A DNA stretch of 64,000 bases from assembly GCF_003429665.1 (NCBI RefSeq), contig NZ_QUWK01000008.1:116921-180920 (forward strand). Reading direction: 5' to 3'. The translations under genes were made by a program, and so were the position numbers. The stretch is from Sphaerochaeta halotolerans (lineage in GTDB: Bacteria; Spirochaetota; Spirochaetia; Sphaerochaetales; Sphaerochaetaceae). Positions 9,658-19,180 of the stretch are shown in pieces (the stretch's first letter is position 1; every line of letters starts with the position of its first letter). The notes under the pieces are model-generated. The model did no database searches, was not told where the DNA came from, and saw only the letters and a program-made list of their open reading frames with translations.

Positions 9658-9678
9658 AGAGGCGGACCTTCCGCCTCT
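9658..9678 (+). terminator. Hairpin after recA
   Basis: Perfect 8-bp stem AGAGGCGG/CCGCCTCT with a 5-nt loop, 26 nt after the recA stop. The trailing sequence GTGTTGTC is only moderately T-rich, so it may be a weak terminator or a 3' stabilising stem. A similar hairpin follows rpsA. Confidence 0.55.
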
Positions 9679-9729
9679 GTGTTGTCATCGAAGCAGGTGT
9701 TGGGTATACTCGTTGGAGAGGGGAACACT

Positions 9730-10677
9730 GTGCAAGAACAAACTGTACAAGAGAAACAAGTACCGCAGGGGACTACTTTCCACACTCCCACATTCGACGG
9801 TCCTTTGGACCTGTTGTTGTTCCTAATCCAAAAGTCTGAGGTCAATATCTATGACATACCCATCTCGCTCATTACCGAACAGTTTTTGGGGTACCTCAAA
9901 GATGAGAAGGTGACTGAACTTGGTGATCTGACACAGTTCTACAAGATGGCAGCAGACCTCCTCTATATAAAAAGCAGGATGTTGCTTCCAGTTGAACTCG
10001 AATTTGATGAAGAATACCAGGACCCCAGGCAGGAGCTGGTAGATCGTCTCCTTGAGTACCAGAAATTTAGGAAATATACTGAATTGCTTACTGGTACCAA
10101 TACCAGTGCAGAGTTGTTCATATCTCGAAAGAGTAGTCAGTTCCGCCTTCCCTTTGGAGATGAGGAACTTTTTCGGGATGTTTCCTTACAGGATTTGCTC
10201 AAGACCTTTTCCCGGCTGATGACTACCATCACACCGAACAAGGTGTTCAACGTCTATGAATCTGTAACTGTCAATGAGAAGATTGCCTTGATGCAAGAGT
10301 TATTTGAGACACAAGACTATATTACCCTGGAACAACTCATTGTCCATAATGACCAACTCCTGCATATCATTTGCAGCTTCATGGCAATTCTTGATGCCTG
10401 CAAACTGAGAATGATCACCTTGGTGCAGAGCGGACCATACGCTCCTATCCTCATCCGCAAGATTGATGAGGCTTTTGAACAGGATTTTGAAAATATGTAT
10501 GATGATGACTTCGAGGAAATCGAGGAAGAAATCATCCCGTCTCCCATCTCAGAGATGGAGGAAGCACGTTTTTTTGAGGAAGATGCAGATAATCTCCGCA
10601 CAATTGCTGACGATGGTCGCGTTTTTCTGTATGATGAGAAGTGTGAGGATGAACAGATCATTCTCGATGAGGACTGA
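9730..10677 (+). CDS. scpA: Segregation and condensation protein A
   Basis: About 315 residues. ScpA is the kleisin that bridges SMC heads in bacterial condensin. FDGPLDLLLFLIQ near the N-terminus and the DIPISLITEQFLGYL block are the family signature. The C-terminal part has the winged-helix region, then a very acidic stretch (about 255-300, EEIEEEI and similar). The frame is open from 9679, but a GTG at 9730 preceded by GGAGAGGGG at good spacing is the better start. It is followed by scpB after 11 nt, the usual pair. Confidence 0.93.
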   Translation: MQEQTVQEKQVPQGTTFHTPTFDGPLDLLLFLIQKSEVNIYDIPISLITEQFLGYLKDEKVTELGDLTQFYKMAADLLYIKSRMLLPVELEFDEEYQDPRQELVDRLLEYQKFRKYTELLTGTNTSAELFISRKSSQFRLPFGDEELFRDVSLQDLLKTFSRLMTTITPNKVFNVYESVTVNEKIALMQELFETQDYITLEQLIVHNDQLLHIICSFMAILDACKLRMITLVQSGPYAPILIRKIDEAFEQDFENMYDDDFEEIEEEIIPSPISEMEEARFFEEDADNLRTIADDGRVFLYDEKCEDEQIILDED

Positions 10678-10688
10678 TAGGAGCATTA

Positions 10689-11300
10689 GTGGTGGATAGG
10701 AAGAGGCAAGTGGGCAAGGCTGAGATGCAGCAAAGCCCCCTCTTGAGTACCGAGGCCCGGTTGGTGGAAGTTATTCTCTTTTTGGAGAATGAACCGGTTA
10801 GTTTGGAACGATTGAGCAAGATGACCTCCCTTTCGGAGGAAACAACAAGAAATGCCATTACGGAACTGCAGGAACATTACCGTGAGAACCTGCATGGTCT
10901 GGACCTTGCTGAGAGCCAAGGTGCCTTCCAGTTCCTTCCTTCCTCGGACTTGCACGATAAGCTTCGTTCCTGCTACGGCAGACGTGTCGATAGACGACTC
11001 AGCCGTGCAGCTCTGGAAACACTATCCATTGTAGCATACAGCCAACCGATTACGCGTAGGGAGATTGACAACATCCGTGGGGTCAGCAGTGACACCATCA
11101 TCCGTCTGTTGCGAGACCGTGAATATATCAAGGTGATAGGGAGAAAAGATGTTCCTGGGCATCCCTGTCTGTACGGCACCTCGAGGAAATTCCTTTTTGA
11201 GTTCAATCTTGCAAGTATCAGCGCACTACCCAAGCTCTCCGATATCGACCGACTTCGATTTGAAGCAGAACCAACACAGGAGAAAAAAGAAGAAGCATGA
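10689..11300 (+). CDS. scpB: Segregation and condensation protein B
   Basis: 203 residues, two winged-helix domains as in ScpB, which dimerises and binds ScpA in SMC condensin. The conserved block LETLSIVAYSQPITRREIDNIRG is present near residue 115, followed by LLRDREYIKVIGRKDVPGHPCLYGTS. Start is GTG at 10689 with TAGGAG 6 nt upstream. Its stop overlaps the next ATG by 4 nt (ATGA at 11297). Confidence 0.95.
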   Translation: MVDRKRQVGKAEMQQSPLLSTEARLVEVILFLENEPVSLERLSKMTSLSEETTRNAITELQEHYRENLHGLDLAESQGAFQFLPSSDLHDKLRSCYGRRVDRRLSRAALETLSIVAYSQPITRREIDNIRGVSSDTIIRLLRDREYIKVIGRKDVPGHPCLYGTSRKFLFEFNLASISALPKLSDIDRLRFEAEPTQEKKEEA

Positions 11301-12052
11301 AATTAGAATATCCGCTTAGATTACAGGTTTATTTGGCAAAGAGTGGCTGTGGGTCGCGCAGATCCTGCGAGTCTCTCATTTCCAGTGGCCGGGTAACAGT
11401 CAATACCAAGCGAGTTACAGAACTCGGCACAAAGGTCAGCCAAGAAGATGTTGTCATGGTTGATGACCAGTTGGTGGAACCGAGTGAGAAAACCTACTAC
11501 TTTGCCTTGCATAAGCCTAAAGGATTTGTTTGTACAAACTGGGATCCGAACGAGAAGAACTATGCACGTGATCTGATTGATATTCCTGACAAGAATCTTC
11601 TATTCCATATTGGACGCTTGGACAAGGATTCCAGTGGCTTGATCCTGTTTACCAATGATGGGGATGTAGCACAGAAGATCATGCATCCGTCTGAAGAGAT
11701 TGAGAAAGAGTACTTGGTCAGTTGTAGTACGAGGGTGCGTAGGGAAGACTTGGAGGAAGCCCGTAAGGGAGTCCTGATTGATATGCCACAGCCCTATACG
11801 ATCAAGCGTTTTGAAATTATCAGCAAGAAATGGACAAGGATTATTCTCACTGAGGGAAAGAATCGGGAAATTCGTAAGATTCTCAGTTACTTTGGGTATG
11901 AAGTGAATCAGTTGGTGAGGATGCGTATTGGTTGCATTGAACTAGGTGATCTCAAACCAGGACAATATCGTGCAGTGACCTCTTCCGAGATCAAGTCCTT
12001 GCTTCGTGGAGAGAATGATATTCTACGAAAGAGTTCGGGAAGTGGCTGGTAA
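11297..12052 (+). CDS. rluB: 23S rRNA pseudouridine synthase (RluB/RsuA family)
   Basis: 251 residues. An S4 RNA-binding domain (about 6-55) precedes the RsuA-family catalytic domain. GRLDKDSSGLILFTNDGD carries the catalytic Asp, and LTEGKNREIRKI is the second family motif. RluB isomerises uridine 2605 in 23S rRNA. The RluB/RluE/RluF split cannot be settled by eye, so the symbol rests on linkage to scpAB and cmk. It overlaps scpB by 4 nt and cmk by 1 nt. Confidence 0.87.
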   Translation: MKLEYPLRLQVYLAKSGCGSRRSCESLISSGRVTVNTKRVTELGTKVSQEDVVMVDDQLVEPSEKTYYFALHKPKGFVCTNWDPNEKNYARDLIDIPDKNLLFHIGRLDKDSSGLILFTNDGDVAQKIMHPSEEIEKEYLVSCSTRVRREDLEEARKGVLIDMPQPYTIKRFEIISKKWTRIILTEGKNREIRKILSYFGYEVNQLVRMRIGCIELGDLKPGQYRAVTSSEIKSLLRGENDILRKSSGSGW

Positions 12053-12705
12053 TGGTTGTTGCCATAGATGGACCGGCTGGAGTCGGGAAAAGCTCAATTG
12101 CTCAGATGATTGCAAAGACTTGCAATTTCTACTATCTCAATTCCGGTTCGTTCTACCGAGCCTACACCTACCTGCATGTACAGGAGGGTAGGGATCCCAT
12201 GAATTATCCATCGGTTTTGGAAACAGCAAAACAGTATGTACTGTCCATTGAAGATGGCCATATTTGCGTTAATGGGAGTGATATTGAAGATAAGCTCCAT
12301 ACCCCTGAAGTTGACGCAGTAGTAGCACAGGTATCTTCCTATCCTCCGCTGAGGAATTATGTTAATGAACAACTCAGAAGGATTTCAAAAGATATGAATG
12401 TTGTCGTAGAGGGGAGAGATATTACTACTGTGGTCTTCCCAGACGCGGACTTAAAATGCTACTTTGATGCTAAGCCTGAAGTTCGTGCAGAACGTCGGCT
12501 TCAGCAGCACCCAGATGGTCAGGATTATGCGACCGTGTTACGACAAATAAAGATGCGGGACGAAATTGATAAGGGCAAGGAAGTTGGCGCACTACGTGTT
12601 GCTGAGGATGCCCTGTACATAGATACCTCGTACTTGACTATAGGACAAGTTTGTGAGAAAGTGTTATCTGCTATTTTTACGCTTAAGGGCGATGTAAATA
12701 GGTAA
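12052..12705 (+). CDS. cmk: Cytidylate kinase
   Basis: 217 residues. It phosphorylates CMP and dCMP. The P-loop DGPAGVGKSS is at 5-14, and VVEGRDITTVVFPDADLKCYF is the CMP-site signature. The nucleotide-binding segment usually written D-S/T-G-A-x-Y-R reads NSGSFYR here, with Asn replacing the first Asp, though the following Ser and Arg are kept. ATG overlaps the rluB stop (TAATG). cmk-rpsA is a widely conserved pair. Confidence 0.92.
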   Translation: MVVAIDGPAGVGKSSIAQMIAKTCNFYYLNSGSFYRAYTYLHVQEGRDPMNYPSVLETAKQYVLSIEDGHICVNGSDIEDKLHTPEVDAVVAQVSSYPPLRNYVNEQLRRISKDMNVVVEGRDITTVVFPDADLKCYFDAKPEVRAERRLQQHPDGQDYATVLRQIKMRDEIDKGKEVGALRVAEDALYIDTSYLTIGQVCEKVLSAIFTLKGDVNR

Positions 12706-12727
12706 ATTTAGGATCAGGAGAAATCAA

Positions 12728-14449
12728 GTGGCTGAAGAACAAGAAATGGAAGAAAAGAAGACCAGAATGCAGGATTTACTGCAGGAGGAGTATCTTAAAT
12801 CTCTTGATGGAATCGAAGACGGTCAGCTCGTGACCGGTACTGTTGTCCAGGTAAACAACGAGTATGTATTCGTGGATGTCGGTTACAAGAGTGAGGGTCG
12901 TATCTCTCGTGAAGAATTCGCATCGGTTCCTGAGGTTGGTGACGAGGTAAAAGTTGTCATTATTGCAAAGGAAGGGAAGGGCGGTCAAATCGTCGTTTCC
13001 AAGAAGCGTGCCGACTTCAAAGAACGCACAGATGAACTGAAGGCTGCTTCCGAAAGCAGATCTCCCGTTTTGGGCAAATTTGAAAAAGTAATTAAGGGTG
13101 GATTCGAGGTTGACCTCGGAGGTGAGTATAAGGGTTTCTGTCCCCTCTCCAAGGCTGATGTCCAGAGAGTCGAGGATCCTGAAACCATGATCGGTATCAC
13201 TGATTACTTCATTATTGACAAGTTCCACGGTGGCACGAAACTGAAGAGTGTCGTGAACAGACGTGAGTATCTTGATCAGAAAATCAAAGAGAATAAAGAG
13301 AAATTCTTCTCCACCGTCCAGATTGGCGATGTGGTTGAGGGTGTCGTGAAGTCATTCACCTCCTTTGGCGCATTCATCGATCTTGGTGGATTTGATGGAC
13401 TTTTGCATATCAACGATATGAGCTGGGGCCATGTCACTCGTCCAAAGGATTTTGTAAAGAAAGGACAAGTGGTACAACTCAGACTCATTAACATCGACCC
13501 GGAGACCCAGAAGATCAACCTGAGCTTGAAGCACATGCAGGAAGATCCATGGACCACCTTCGAACAGAAATATAATGTCGGGGATACCATCAAGGCTCCG
13601 GTAACCAAGATTACCACCTTTGGTGCATTCATTGAGATTGAGCCTGGAATCGAGGGACTTGCACACATCAGTGAGCTGTCCTGGACCAAGCGCATCAACA
13701 ACCCCAAGGAAGTCCTTGATGTAGGTGATGTTGTAGAAGCAAAGATTCTTGGCTATGACTTAGATAAGAAGCGCGTTTCTCTTGGACTCAAGCAGCTTGA
13801 GGAAAATCCTTGGGACACCATTTCTGAGCGCTATCCAATCGGTATGACTCTTTCCAAGCCAGTGGTTAAGATTACCAACAGTGGTGCATTTATCAACTTA
13901 GAAGAAGGTATTGATGGATTTCTCCATATTGATGACATTTCCTGGACCAAGAAAGTCAAGAACATGGCATCCTTCTGCAGTGAAGGTGATGTAATCGATG
14001 TTGTGGTCATTCGCGTTGAACCTGAAAATCGTCGTATTCGCCTTGGGGTCAAGCAACTCGAGGGCAATCCTTGGCAGACCTTGCGTCACGACTATCCTAA
14101 GTTCAGCACAATCAGTGGTGTCATTACCAATGTCACAGACTTCGGCGTATTCGTGAAAGTCATGGGAGACATCGAGGGATTGATCAGCAAGTATAACTTG
14201 GTTGGTCCAGATGAGGAGTTCACCGACGAAGTATTGAAGAAGTACAAAGTTGGCGAACCTATCACAGCGATGGTTGTAGAATGCAATCCTTCGACCCAGA
14301 AGCTCTCTCTCTCTGTTAAGGAGATGGTAAGGCGCTCTCAGCAGTCGGAAATTGCTAAATATATCCATAGTGATAATGAGAATGATACCTACTCTTTGGC
14401 TGAAATGATGCGTTACAAGGATGAGGACAAGGAGAAGGGAGACAACTAA
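12728..14449 (+). CDS. rpsA: 30S ribosomal protein S1
   Basis: 573 residues with six S1 (OB-fold) repeats. The first two are divergent ribosome-binding repeats; the other four carry the G.FI.......GL.H...LSW pattern and bind mRNA during initiation. Start is GTG at 12728 with CAGGAGA 7 nt upstream. The C-terminus has a lysine/acid-rich tail. It directly follows cmk and is followed by a 10-bp hairpin. Confidence 0.97.
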   Translation: MAEEQEMEEKKTRMQDLLQEEYLKSLDGIEDGQLVTGTVVQVNNEYVFVDVGYKSEGRISREEFASVPEVGDEVKVVIIAKEGKGGQIVVSKKRADFKERTDELKAASESRSPVLGKFEKVIKGGFEVDLGGEYKGFCPLSKADVQRVEDPETMIGITDYFIIDKFHGGTKLKSVVNRREYLDQKIKENKEKFFSTVQIGDVVEGVVKSFTSFGAFIDLGGFDGLLHINDMSWGHVTRPKDFVKKGQVVQLRLINIDPETQKINLSLKHMQEDPWTTFEQKYNVGDTIKAPVTKITTFGAFIEIEPGIEGLAHISELSWTKRINNPKEVLDVGDVVEAKILGYDLDKKRVSLGLKQLEENPWDTISERYPIGMTLSKPVVKITNSGAFINLEEGIDGFLHIDDISWTKKVKNMASFCSEGDVIDVVVIRVEPENRRIRLGVKQLEGNPWQTLRHDYPKFSTISGVITNVTDFGVFVKVMGDIEGLISKYNLVGPDEEFTDEVLKKYKVGEPITAMVVECNPSTQKLSLSVKEMVRRSQQSEIAKYIHSDNENDTYSLAEMMRYKDEDKEKGDN

Positions 14450-14464
14450 CGTTGTGTTCCAAAT

Positions 14465-14490
14465 CACAGGTGGCAGACTTGCCGCCTGTG
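14465..14490 (+). terminator. Hairpin after rpsA
   Basis: Stem CACAGGTGGC/GCCGCCTGTG (10 bp, one G-U) with loop AGACTT, 16 nt past the rpsA stop, followed by TCATATA. It is a strong stem with a poor T-tract, resembling the recA hairpin. It is probably a terminator or attenuator before the downstream TPR gene. Confidence 0.55.
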
Positions 14491-14519
14491 TCATATACCC
14501 TTGATAACGGAGATGAGCC

Positions 14520-15209
14520 ATGAGTAAAAATTCTAAGGATACAGCTGGGCTAACCTTGGCTGAACGAATCGAAGGATCTTTGAACGGCTTCTTTGGTAGA
14601 AACAAGAAGACGTTAATTGTAGTTGCTTTAATTGTAGTAGTTGGACTGGCAACACTTGGCATTGTGCTTTCAGTGAGTCAGAATAATCTGCAGGAACAGT
14701 TTAACGAGATCGATCAGTTGGAAGCTTCATATGTTGAGCTTCAGGCAATGGGAAGTGATAATGAAGCGTACCAGGAAACGTATGATGAACTGGTTGCTAG
14801 CTTGACAGATCTTGCAGGCAAAGGTAGCAAATACCCGAGTCAGAAGGCGGAGTACTTGTTGGGCATGATAGCATTCCAGGATGAAGCGTACCAGAAGGCA
14901 ATTGACAGCTTCCTTTCCGTTTACTCTAACGCAGATGGTAGTTATCTTGGCTCTCTGGCACTTGCCAATGCTGCAGCTGCAGCTGAAGAGCTTGGAAATG
15001 ATTCTCTGGCACTCGAATACTACACCAAGATTATTGATGAGTTCGGGTTTACCGCAGCTGAGTCTCCGAAGGCTCTTTTCGGGCAGGCTCGTCTGCAAGA
15101 GAAATCAGGAAACACTGAGCTGGCAAAGGCAACGTTCCAGCAACTTGCTGACCAGTTTCCAACTTCCGAGTTCGCAAAGCTTGCAATAAACAGAGTTGCA
15201 CTCCTGTGA
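14520..15209 (+). CDS. Membrane-anchored tetratricopeptide repeat protein
   Basis: 229 residues. One membrane helix (about 28-50, N-terminus in) is followed by an extracytoplasmic TPR region (about 80-225) with repeats such as AEYLLGMIAFQDEAYQKAI. The layout resembles YfgM/TPR_21-type ancillary proteins of the Sec/BamB neighbourhood, but I cannot assign an exact family. It follows rpsA after a hairpin and precedes a lipoprotein gene by 49 nt. Confidence 0.75.
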   Translation: MSKNSKDTAGLTLAERIEGSLNGFFGRNKKTLIVVALIVVVGLATLGIVLSVSQNNLQEQFNEIDQLEASYVELQAMGSDNEAYQETYDELVASLTDLAGKGSKYPSQKAEYLLGMIAFQDEAYQKAIDSFLSVYSNADGSYLGSLALANAAAAAEELGNDSLALEYYTKIIDEFGFTAAESPKALFGQARLQEKSGNTELAKATFQQLADQFPTSEFAKLAINRVALL

Positions 15210-15258
15210 GCAAACAGGGTAGGGTAGGCTAACGACCCACACCAAAGGAGGCAGATGC

Positions 15259-16023
15259 ATGAAGAGAAGAACAACCATTCTTTCTACTGCATCTGTCTTT
15301 TTTATTGTCCTGACTCTATTCTCATCATGTGGTATAGGCATACCGTTTAATATAGAAAGCAGCATTGATGATATTACCAGCGAATCTGAAGATGCGGTAT
15401 CAGCGAACTATAACGTTTCATCTGATAATAGTACAATCGAAAATCTGGAACTTATAAAAGATGGGACGGGGCCTTCTTTGATGCTGTTTTATACTATCAC
15501 TGACTCAGAAGGTCGCATAGACTTTAAAACTGCATTTGACGCAAAATATAGAATAAATCATAATGGCATAAATATTTCATCTGATGAGGTATTAACTGTT
15601 GATGGCATAACGCTCTATCGCTTTTCTGATGATCAAAAAAACCATTTTCAGGCTCCGTATTATATTGCTACTGCAAATTCTCGAACATCTCCTGAATTTA
15701 CCTGTACTATTACAAATACAAAGACTCCATCCATCGATAATGAAGAAGCTATGGTTGATATGATCCTTTCTTTTGTATCCGGATCTTATACGATTTATTA
15801 TAGTCCTATTCTTAGAAGATTTACAGGTGACGCGTTTGAAACAAACCCTGCAAAAATAAGAGATAATTCTTCCTTTCCTGACTATCATATCGGCATTTAT
15901 CAATTAGATATGTTCATCCACATCTACGCAGCAGTAAATGTATCTGAAGGAAATTTCTATAACACCTATTGGACTGAACTAGCATATCTCGGTCATATCA
16001 AACTCAATGTAGATAAAACTTGA
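15259..16023 (+). CDS. Putative lipoprotein of unknown function
   Basis: 254 residues with an N-terminal lipoprotein signal: basic KRR, a hydrophobic core and lipobox LFSSC with Cys at about residue 24. The rest is polar, beta-rich and unrecognised. Codon use is clearly more AT-rich (many ATA, AAT, TAT) than the neighbours, which suggests a recently acquired or fast-evolving gene. AAAGGAGG lies well before the ATG. Both flanks are core genes. Confidence 0.7.
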   Translation: MKRRTTILSTASVFFIVLTLFSSCGIGIPFNIESSIDDITSESEDAVSANYNVSSDNSTIENLELIKDGTGPSLMLFYTITDSEGRIDFKTAFDAKYRINHNGINISSDEVLTVDGITLYRFSDDQKNHFQAPYYIATANSRTSPEFTCTITNTKTPSIDNEEAMVDMILSFVSGSYTIYYSPILRRFTGDAFETNPAKIRDNSSFPDYHIGIYQLDMFIHIYAAVNVSEGNFYNTYWTELAYLGHIKLNVDKT

Positions 16024-16225
16024 AAGAGGGTTATCCAACAAGAATTCAAGAAGATTACAAAAAATGAATTCATATATTTTCGCGAATAATGTATATTCTG
16101 TTAACTAGAAACTATTTTCAAACTATTGTAATCCTATTTCATTATTTTCAACCAACATACATCTATATTATATAATGAGAGTGCCACGAACCATTCCATT
16201 CCATGTCCACATGGCACCGCTTTGT

Positions 16226-17188
16226 TTAGGCTTCTTTCGGTTTCTTCGGCATGACCAGTCCTACAGCAAACACCACAATACCCACAATGATCAGGACAAT
16301 TGCACTCTTGTTCATCTGTGAGAACGTATACTTCACAATTCCTTCAAGCATAGAAGTCGGGACCGGAAGAGATCCAAAATCAATACCTGCAAGGCTCCCG
16401 ATTCTCTCCAGACTCGAATATATAGATTTAACGATCAGGAATAAAGCTCCACTTAATGCGATAGTTATTCCTGCCCATTGCATGCCGCTGCTTCTCTGTA
16501 GAAGAAGTATTGCTAGAATCAAGAATACCAAGAGCACGAGTATCAGAATCAAGATACTAAGCCAGGTATTCATGAGAGAAAGATAACCACGGACCATGGA
16601 AATGGTTCCTGGAGCCATGACGTTCACCAAATCACCAATCACCAGAGATTCCGGTAACCCAAGCTGACCTACAATCTGTTCAGCAATTACCGGGATATAC
16701 GCTTTGGGAGCCCCGAACATAGCCATCAATTCAGCATCAGAGTACTGTTCCAATCCCTTGGCAATATTCTGTTCAATTGCATCTAGCTTCGGTGTTATAT
16801 CGATAACTGCAGTCAATTCTCCTGTTTCACCAGTCAGGCTGTTCACCACATCGTCAGTGACCATTACAGCCTGATCTCCAATCCATTCTTCATCCAGGGC
16901 ATCGATGATTGCGCCACTGATAAGATCCACCTGTGCATCGAGTCCTGCTTTCTGTGCAGGATCAGTGATTGCTTTTCCACCGGTCAGACCATCTCGAACA
17001 ATATCAGGAATCATTTTGGCAATCTCACCATGCACCAAGGCTGGTATTTCATTGTCACTCACAACCGTATGGTAATACGTCTGGTTGAGCACTGTATTGT
17101 GTATACCGCGATACATCATGAATGCCATACCGTATGCGATGACAACCACCGACAGCAGTACCAATACAATAATCTTAAGCGCTTTCAC
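16226..17188 (-). CDS. Membrane protein of unknown function
   Basis: 320 residues. N-terminal membrane helix (about 4-27), a soluble extracytoplasmic region of about 180 residues rich in acidic residues and amphipathic helices, then three hydrophobic segments (about 213-238, 240-260 and 293-315) and a short basic tail PKKPKEA. I recognise no family. Start is GTG at 17188, with AAGGAGG at good spacing. A perfect inverted repeat just upstream of the ribosome-binding site suggests specific repression. Confidence 0.7.
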   Translation of the reverse strand: MKALKIIVLVLLSVVVIAYGMAFMMYRGIHNTVLNQTYYHTVVSDNEIPALVHGEIAKMIPDIVRDGLTGGKAITDPAQKAGLDAQVDLISGAIIDALDEEWIGDQAVMVTDDVVNSLTGETGELTAVIDITPKLDAIEQNIAKGLEQYSDAELMAMFGAPKAYIPVIAEQIVGQLGLPESLVIGDLVNVMAPGTISMVRGYLSLMNTWLSILILILVLLVFLILAILLLQRSSGMQWAGITIALSGALFLIVKSIYSSLERIGSLAGIDFGSLPVPTSMLEGIVKYTFSQMNKSAIVLIIVGIVVFAVGLVMPKKPKEA

Positions 17189-17204
17189 GTTTACCGCCTC
17201 CTTA

Positions 17205-17229
17205 CTGGAATAGTTTGAACTTATTCCAG
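17205..17229 (-). promoter_or_regulatory. Perfect 8-bp inverted repeat, likely operator
   Basis: CTGGAATA, 9 nt, TATTCCAG, centred about 29 nt upstream of the GTG at 17188 and ending a few bases before its AAGGAGG. A TTATATG sequence adjoins its promoter-side edge. The position between putative -10 and ribosome-binding site fits a repressor site or an RNA hairpin affecting translation. The regulator is unknown. Confidence 0.5.
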
Positions 17230-17316
17230 TTCATATAATCCATTACATGGTGAGGCATGAAAAAGTACAAGTCAAGAAACCCGTAGGACAATACCGTAAT
17301 TCTTTGGAATTATCGC

Positions 17317-19119
17317 TTACTCCACCGTAACAGACTTTGCCAGATTCCTTGGTTTATCTGGGTCATTTCCCTTCTGAACCGAACAGTAATATGCATACAG
17401 TTGGCTCACCATTACCGTCAGGATTGGGCTGAACAGAGGATGCGTCTGCGGAATGCGGAAAATCATATCAGCGGTCTCATCGAAGGTATGAACTTGTTCA
17501 AAGGTAATAACAAGAGCTGTTGCTCCCCTCGCCTTCACTTCCTTGATATTTGAATCCATCTTTGCAAACAATGATGGTTGGGTACAGAGAGCCACCACCA
17601 AGGTGGACGTATCGACAAGAGCAATCGGCCCGTGTTTGAGTTCCCCGGCAGCAAATGCTTCACTATGGGTGTAGCTTATCTCTTTCAGTTTCAAGGCACT
17701 CTCCAGGCTGATGGCATAATCGACCAGCCTTCCCATGAAGAACACCTTGGTCTTGTTGAACTGGTTTGCAGCAAACCTCTGGATATCCTCCTGCCGGTCG
17801 AGCAAGCGTTGTGCTTGGCTGGGCAGTTGTTGAAGAGCTTCCAGCAATACCAACTGTTCCGCTTTCGCCAACAGGGTGGCCAAGGCAAACAGACTGAGCA
17901 ACTGCGTTGTGAAGGCCTTGGTCGACGCAACGGCGATCTCGGGCCCAGCATTGGTATACATCACCTTATCAGCCTCACGGCTGAGAGTACAACCGACCAC
18001 ATTGGTAATGGCAAACGTCGGTATTCCAAGATTTTTCAGCATTCTAAGTGCTGCAATTGTATCGGCAGTCTCTCCACTTTGACTGATCAAGATACAAACT
18101 TCCCCTTCCTTACGGATGTGGTGTTTGTAGCGGAGTTCACTGGCAATCACCACCTCGACAGGAATGGAAGCTACCTGCTCAATGACATAGGAAGCCACCA
18201 TTGCAGCGTGATAAGCAGTTCCACAACCAGTGATCAGAAGATGACTGGCTCCCTTGATCAGAGATTCTATATCAGGAGGGAATACCAGCTTCCCCTGCTT
18301 GTCCAGCTTTGGCCTGAGCGTATCGCCAAGTGCCTTGGGTTGCTCGCATATCTCCTTGAGCATGAAGTGTTCGTAGCCGCACTTCTCTGCTGCTTCCATA
18401 TCCCAATCAATGGTTTCACATGGGCGGGAAAGTTCTTCGCCTTCAAGATTGTAGATATGTACCGAATCCTTGGAAAGAACGGCAACCTCCAAATCATTGA
18501 GATACTGTACTTCCCTGGTGTGGGAAAGAAGCGGAGGGACATCACTGGCGATCAATGTGGCACCCTCAGCTCTGCCGATAACCAGAGGACTGTCCTTTCT
18601 TGCAACTACCAAGATGTCCGGTTGGTCTTTACAGACCACAGCTATTGCATAGGAGCCTTCCAGACGTGCCACAGACTCCCTCACTGCAAGCAGGAGGTCT
18701 CCGTTGTAGTGGAAGTCAATCAAGTGGGCAATGACCTCGCTATCGGTCTGGCTTGCAAATGATACCTGGTGCTTTTCAAGCCAGGTACGCAGCTGACCAT
18801 GGTTTTCAATGATCCCATTGTGCACCACGGCAATACTCTGGGAAACATCAGTATGGGGATGGCTGTTCAGATCACTTGGCTCGCCATGGGTTGCCCACCG
18901 GGTGTGGCCGATTCCACAACTTCCTTCTACAGGATTCTGCTCAACCAATAACTCAAGATTGGACAATCTTCCCTTGATCTTCCTGACTTGCAGGTTCTTT
19001 TCCTTGGAAATGACTGCAATACCTGCAGAATCATAGCCTCTGTATTCAAGTCTTCTCAAAGCATCAAGCAAGATTGGTGAAGAAACTTCATTACCGATAT
19101 ATCCAACAATTCCACACAT
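17317..19119 (-). CDS. glmS: Glutamine-fructose-6-phosphate aminotransferase (isomerising)
   Basis: 600 residues. It makes glucosamine 6-phosphate from fructose 6-phosphate and glutamine, the first step to UDP-GlcNAc. It starts MCGIVGYIGN, where Cys2 becomes the N-terminal nucleophile of the glutaminase domain; the frame opens further upstream, but this start is required for catalysis. Two SIS domains follow (SQSGETADT; ASTKAFTTQ), and the C-terminus DKPRNLAKSVTVE is the family ending. No glmS ribozyme is recognisable in the 61-nt gap to the upstream permease gene, so it may be co-transcribed with the ABC operon. Confidence 0.97.
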   Translation of the reverse strand: MCGIVGYIGNEVSSPILLDALRRLEYRGYDSAGIAVISKEKNLQVRKIKGRLSNLELLVEQNPVEGSCGIGHTRWATHGEPSDLNSHPHTDVSQSIAVVHNGIIENHGQLRTWLEKHQVSFASQTDSEVIAHLIDFHYNGDLLLAVRESVARLEGSYAIAVVCKDQPDILVVARKDSPLVIGRAEGATLIASDVPPLLSHTREVQYLNDLEVAVLSKDSVHIYNLEGEELSRPCETIDWDMEAAEKCGYEHFMLKEICEQPKALGDTLRPKLDKQGKLVFPPDIESLIKGASHLLITGCGTAYHAAMVASYVIEQVASIPVEVVIASELRYKHHIRKEGEVCILISQSGETADTIAALRMLKNLGIPTFAITNVVGCTLSREADKVMYTNAGPEIAVASTKAFTTQLLSLFALATLLAKAEQLVLLEALQQLPSQAQRLLDRQEDIQRFAANQFNKTKVFFMGRLVDYAISLESALKLKEISYTHSEAFAAGELKHGPIALVDTSTLVVALCTQPSLFAKMDSNIKEVKARGATALVITFEQVHTFDETADMIFRIPQTHPLFSPILTVMVSQLYAYYCSVQKGNDPDKPRNLAKSVTVE

Positions 19120-19180
19120 GGCAGCCTTCCTTATGCTTTGTAGTACCATATGTCCTCTGGTTTCTTCTACCTTTTCATGG

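Noticed and set aside
17578..18762. 394-codon open frame antisense to glmS
   Set aside because: A shadow of the well-supported glmS coding frame; no start signal and no protein family.
19120..19180. Possible glmS ribozyme upstream of glmS
   Set aside because: Only 61 nt separate glmS from the upstream gene and no ribozyme core is recognisable.
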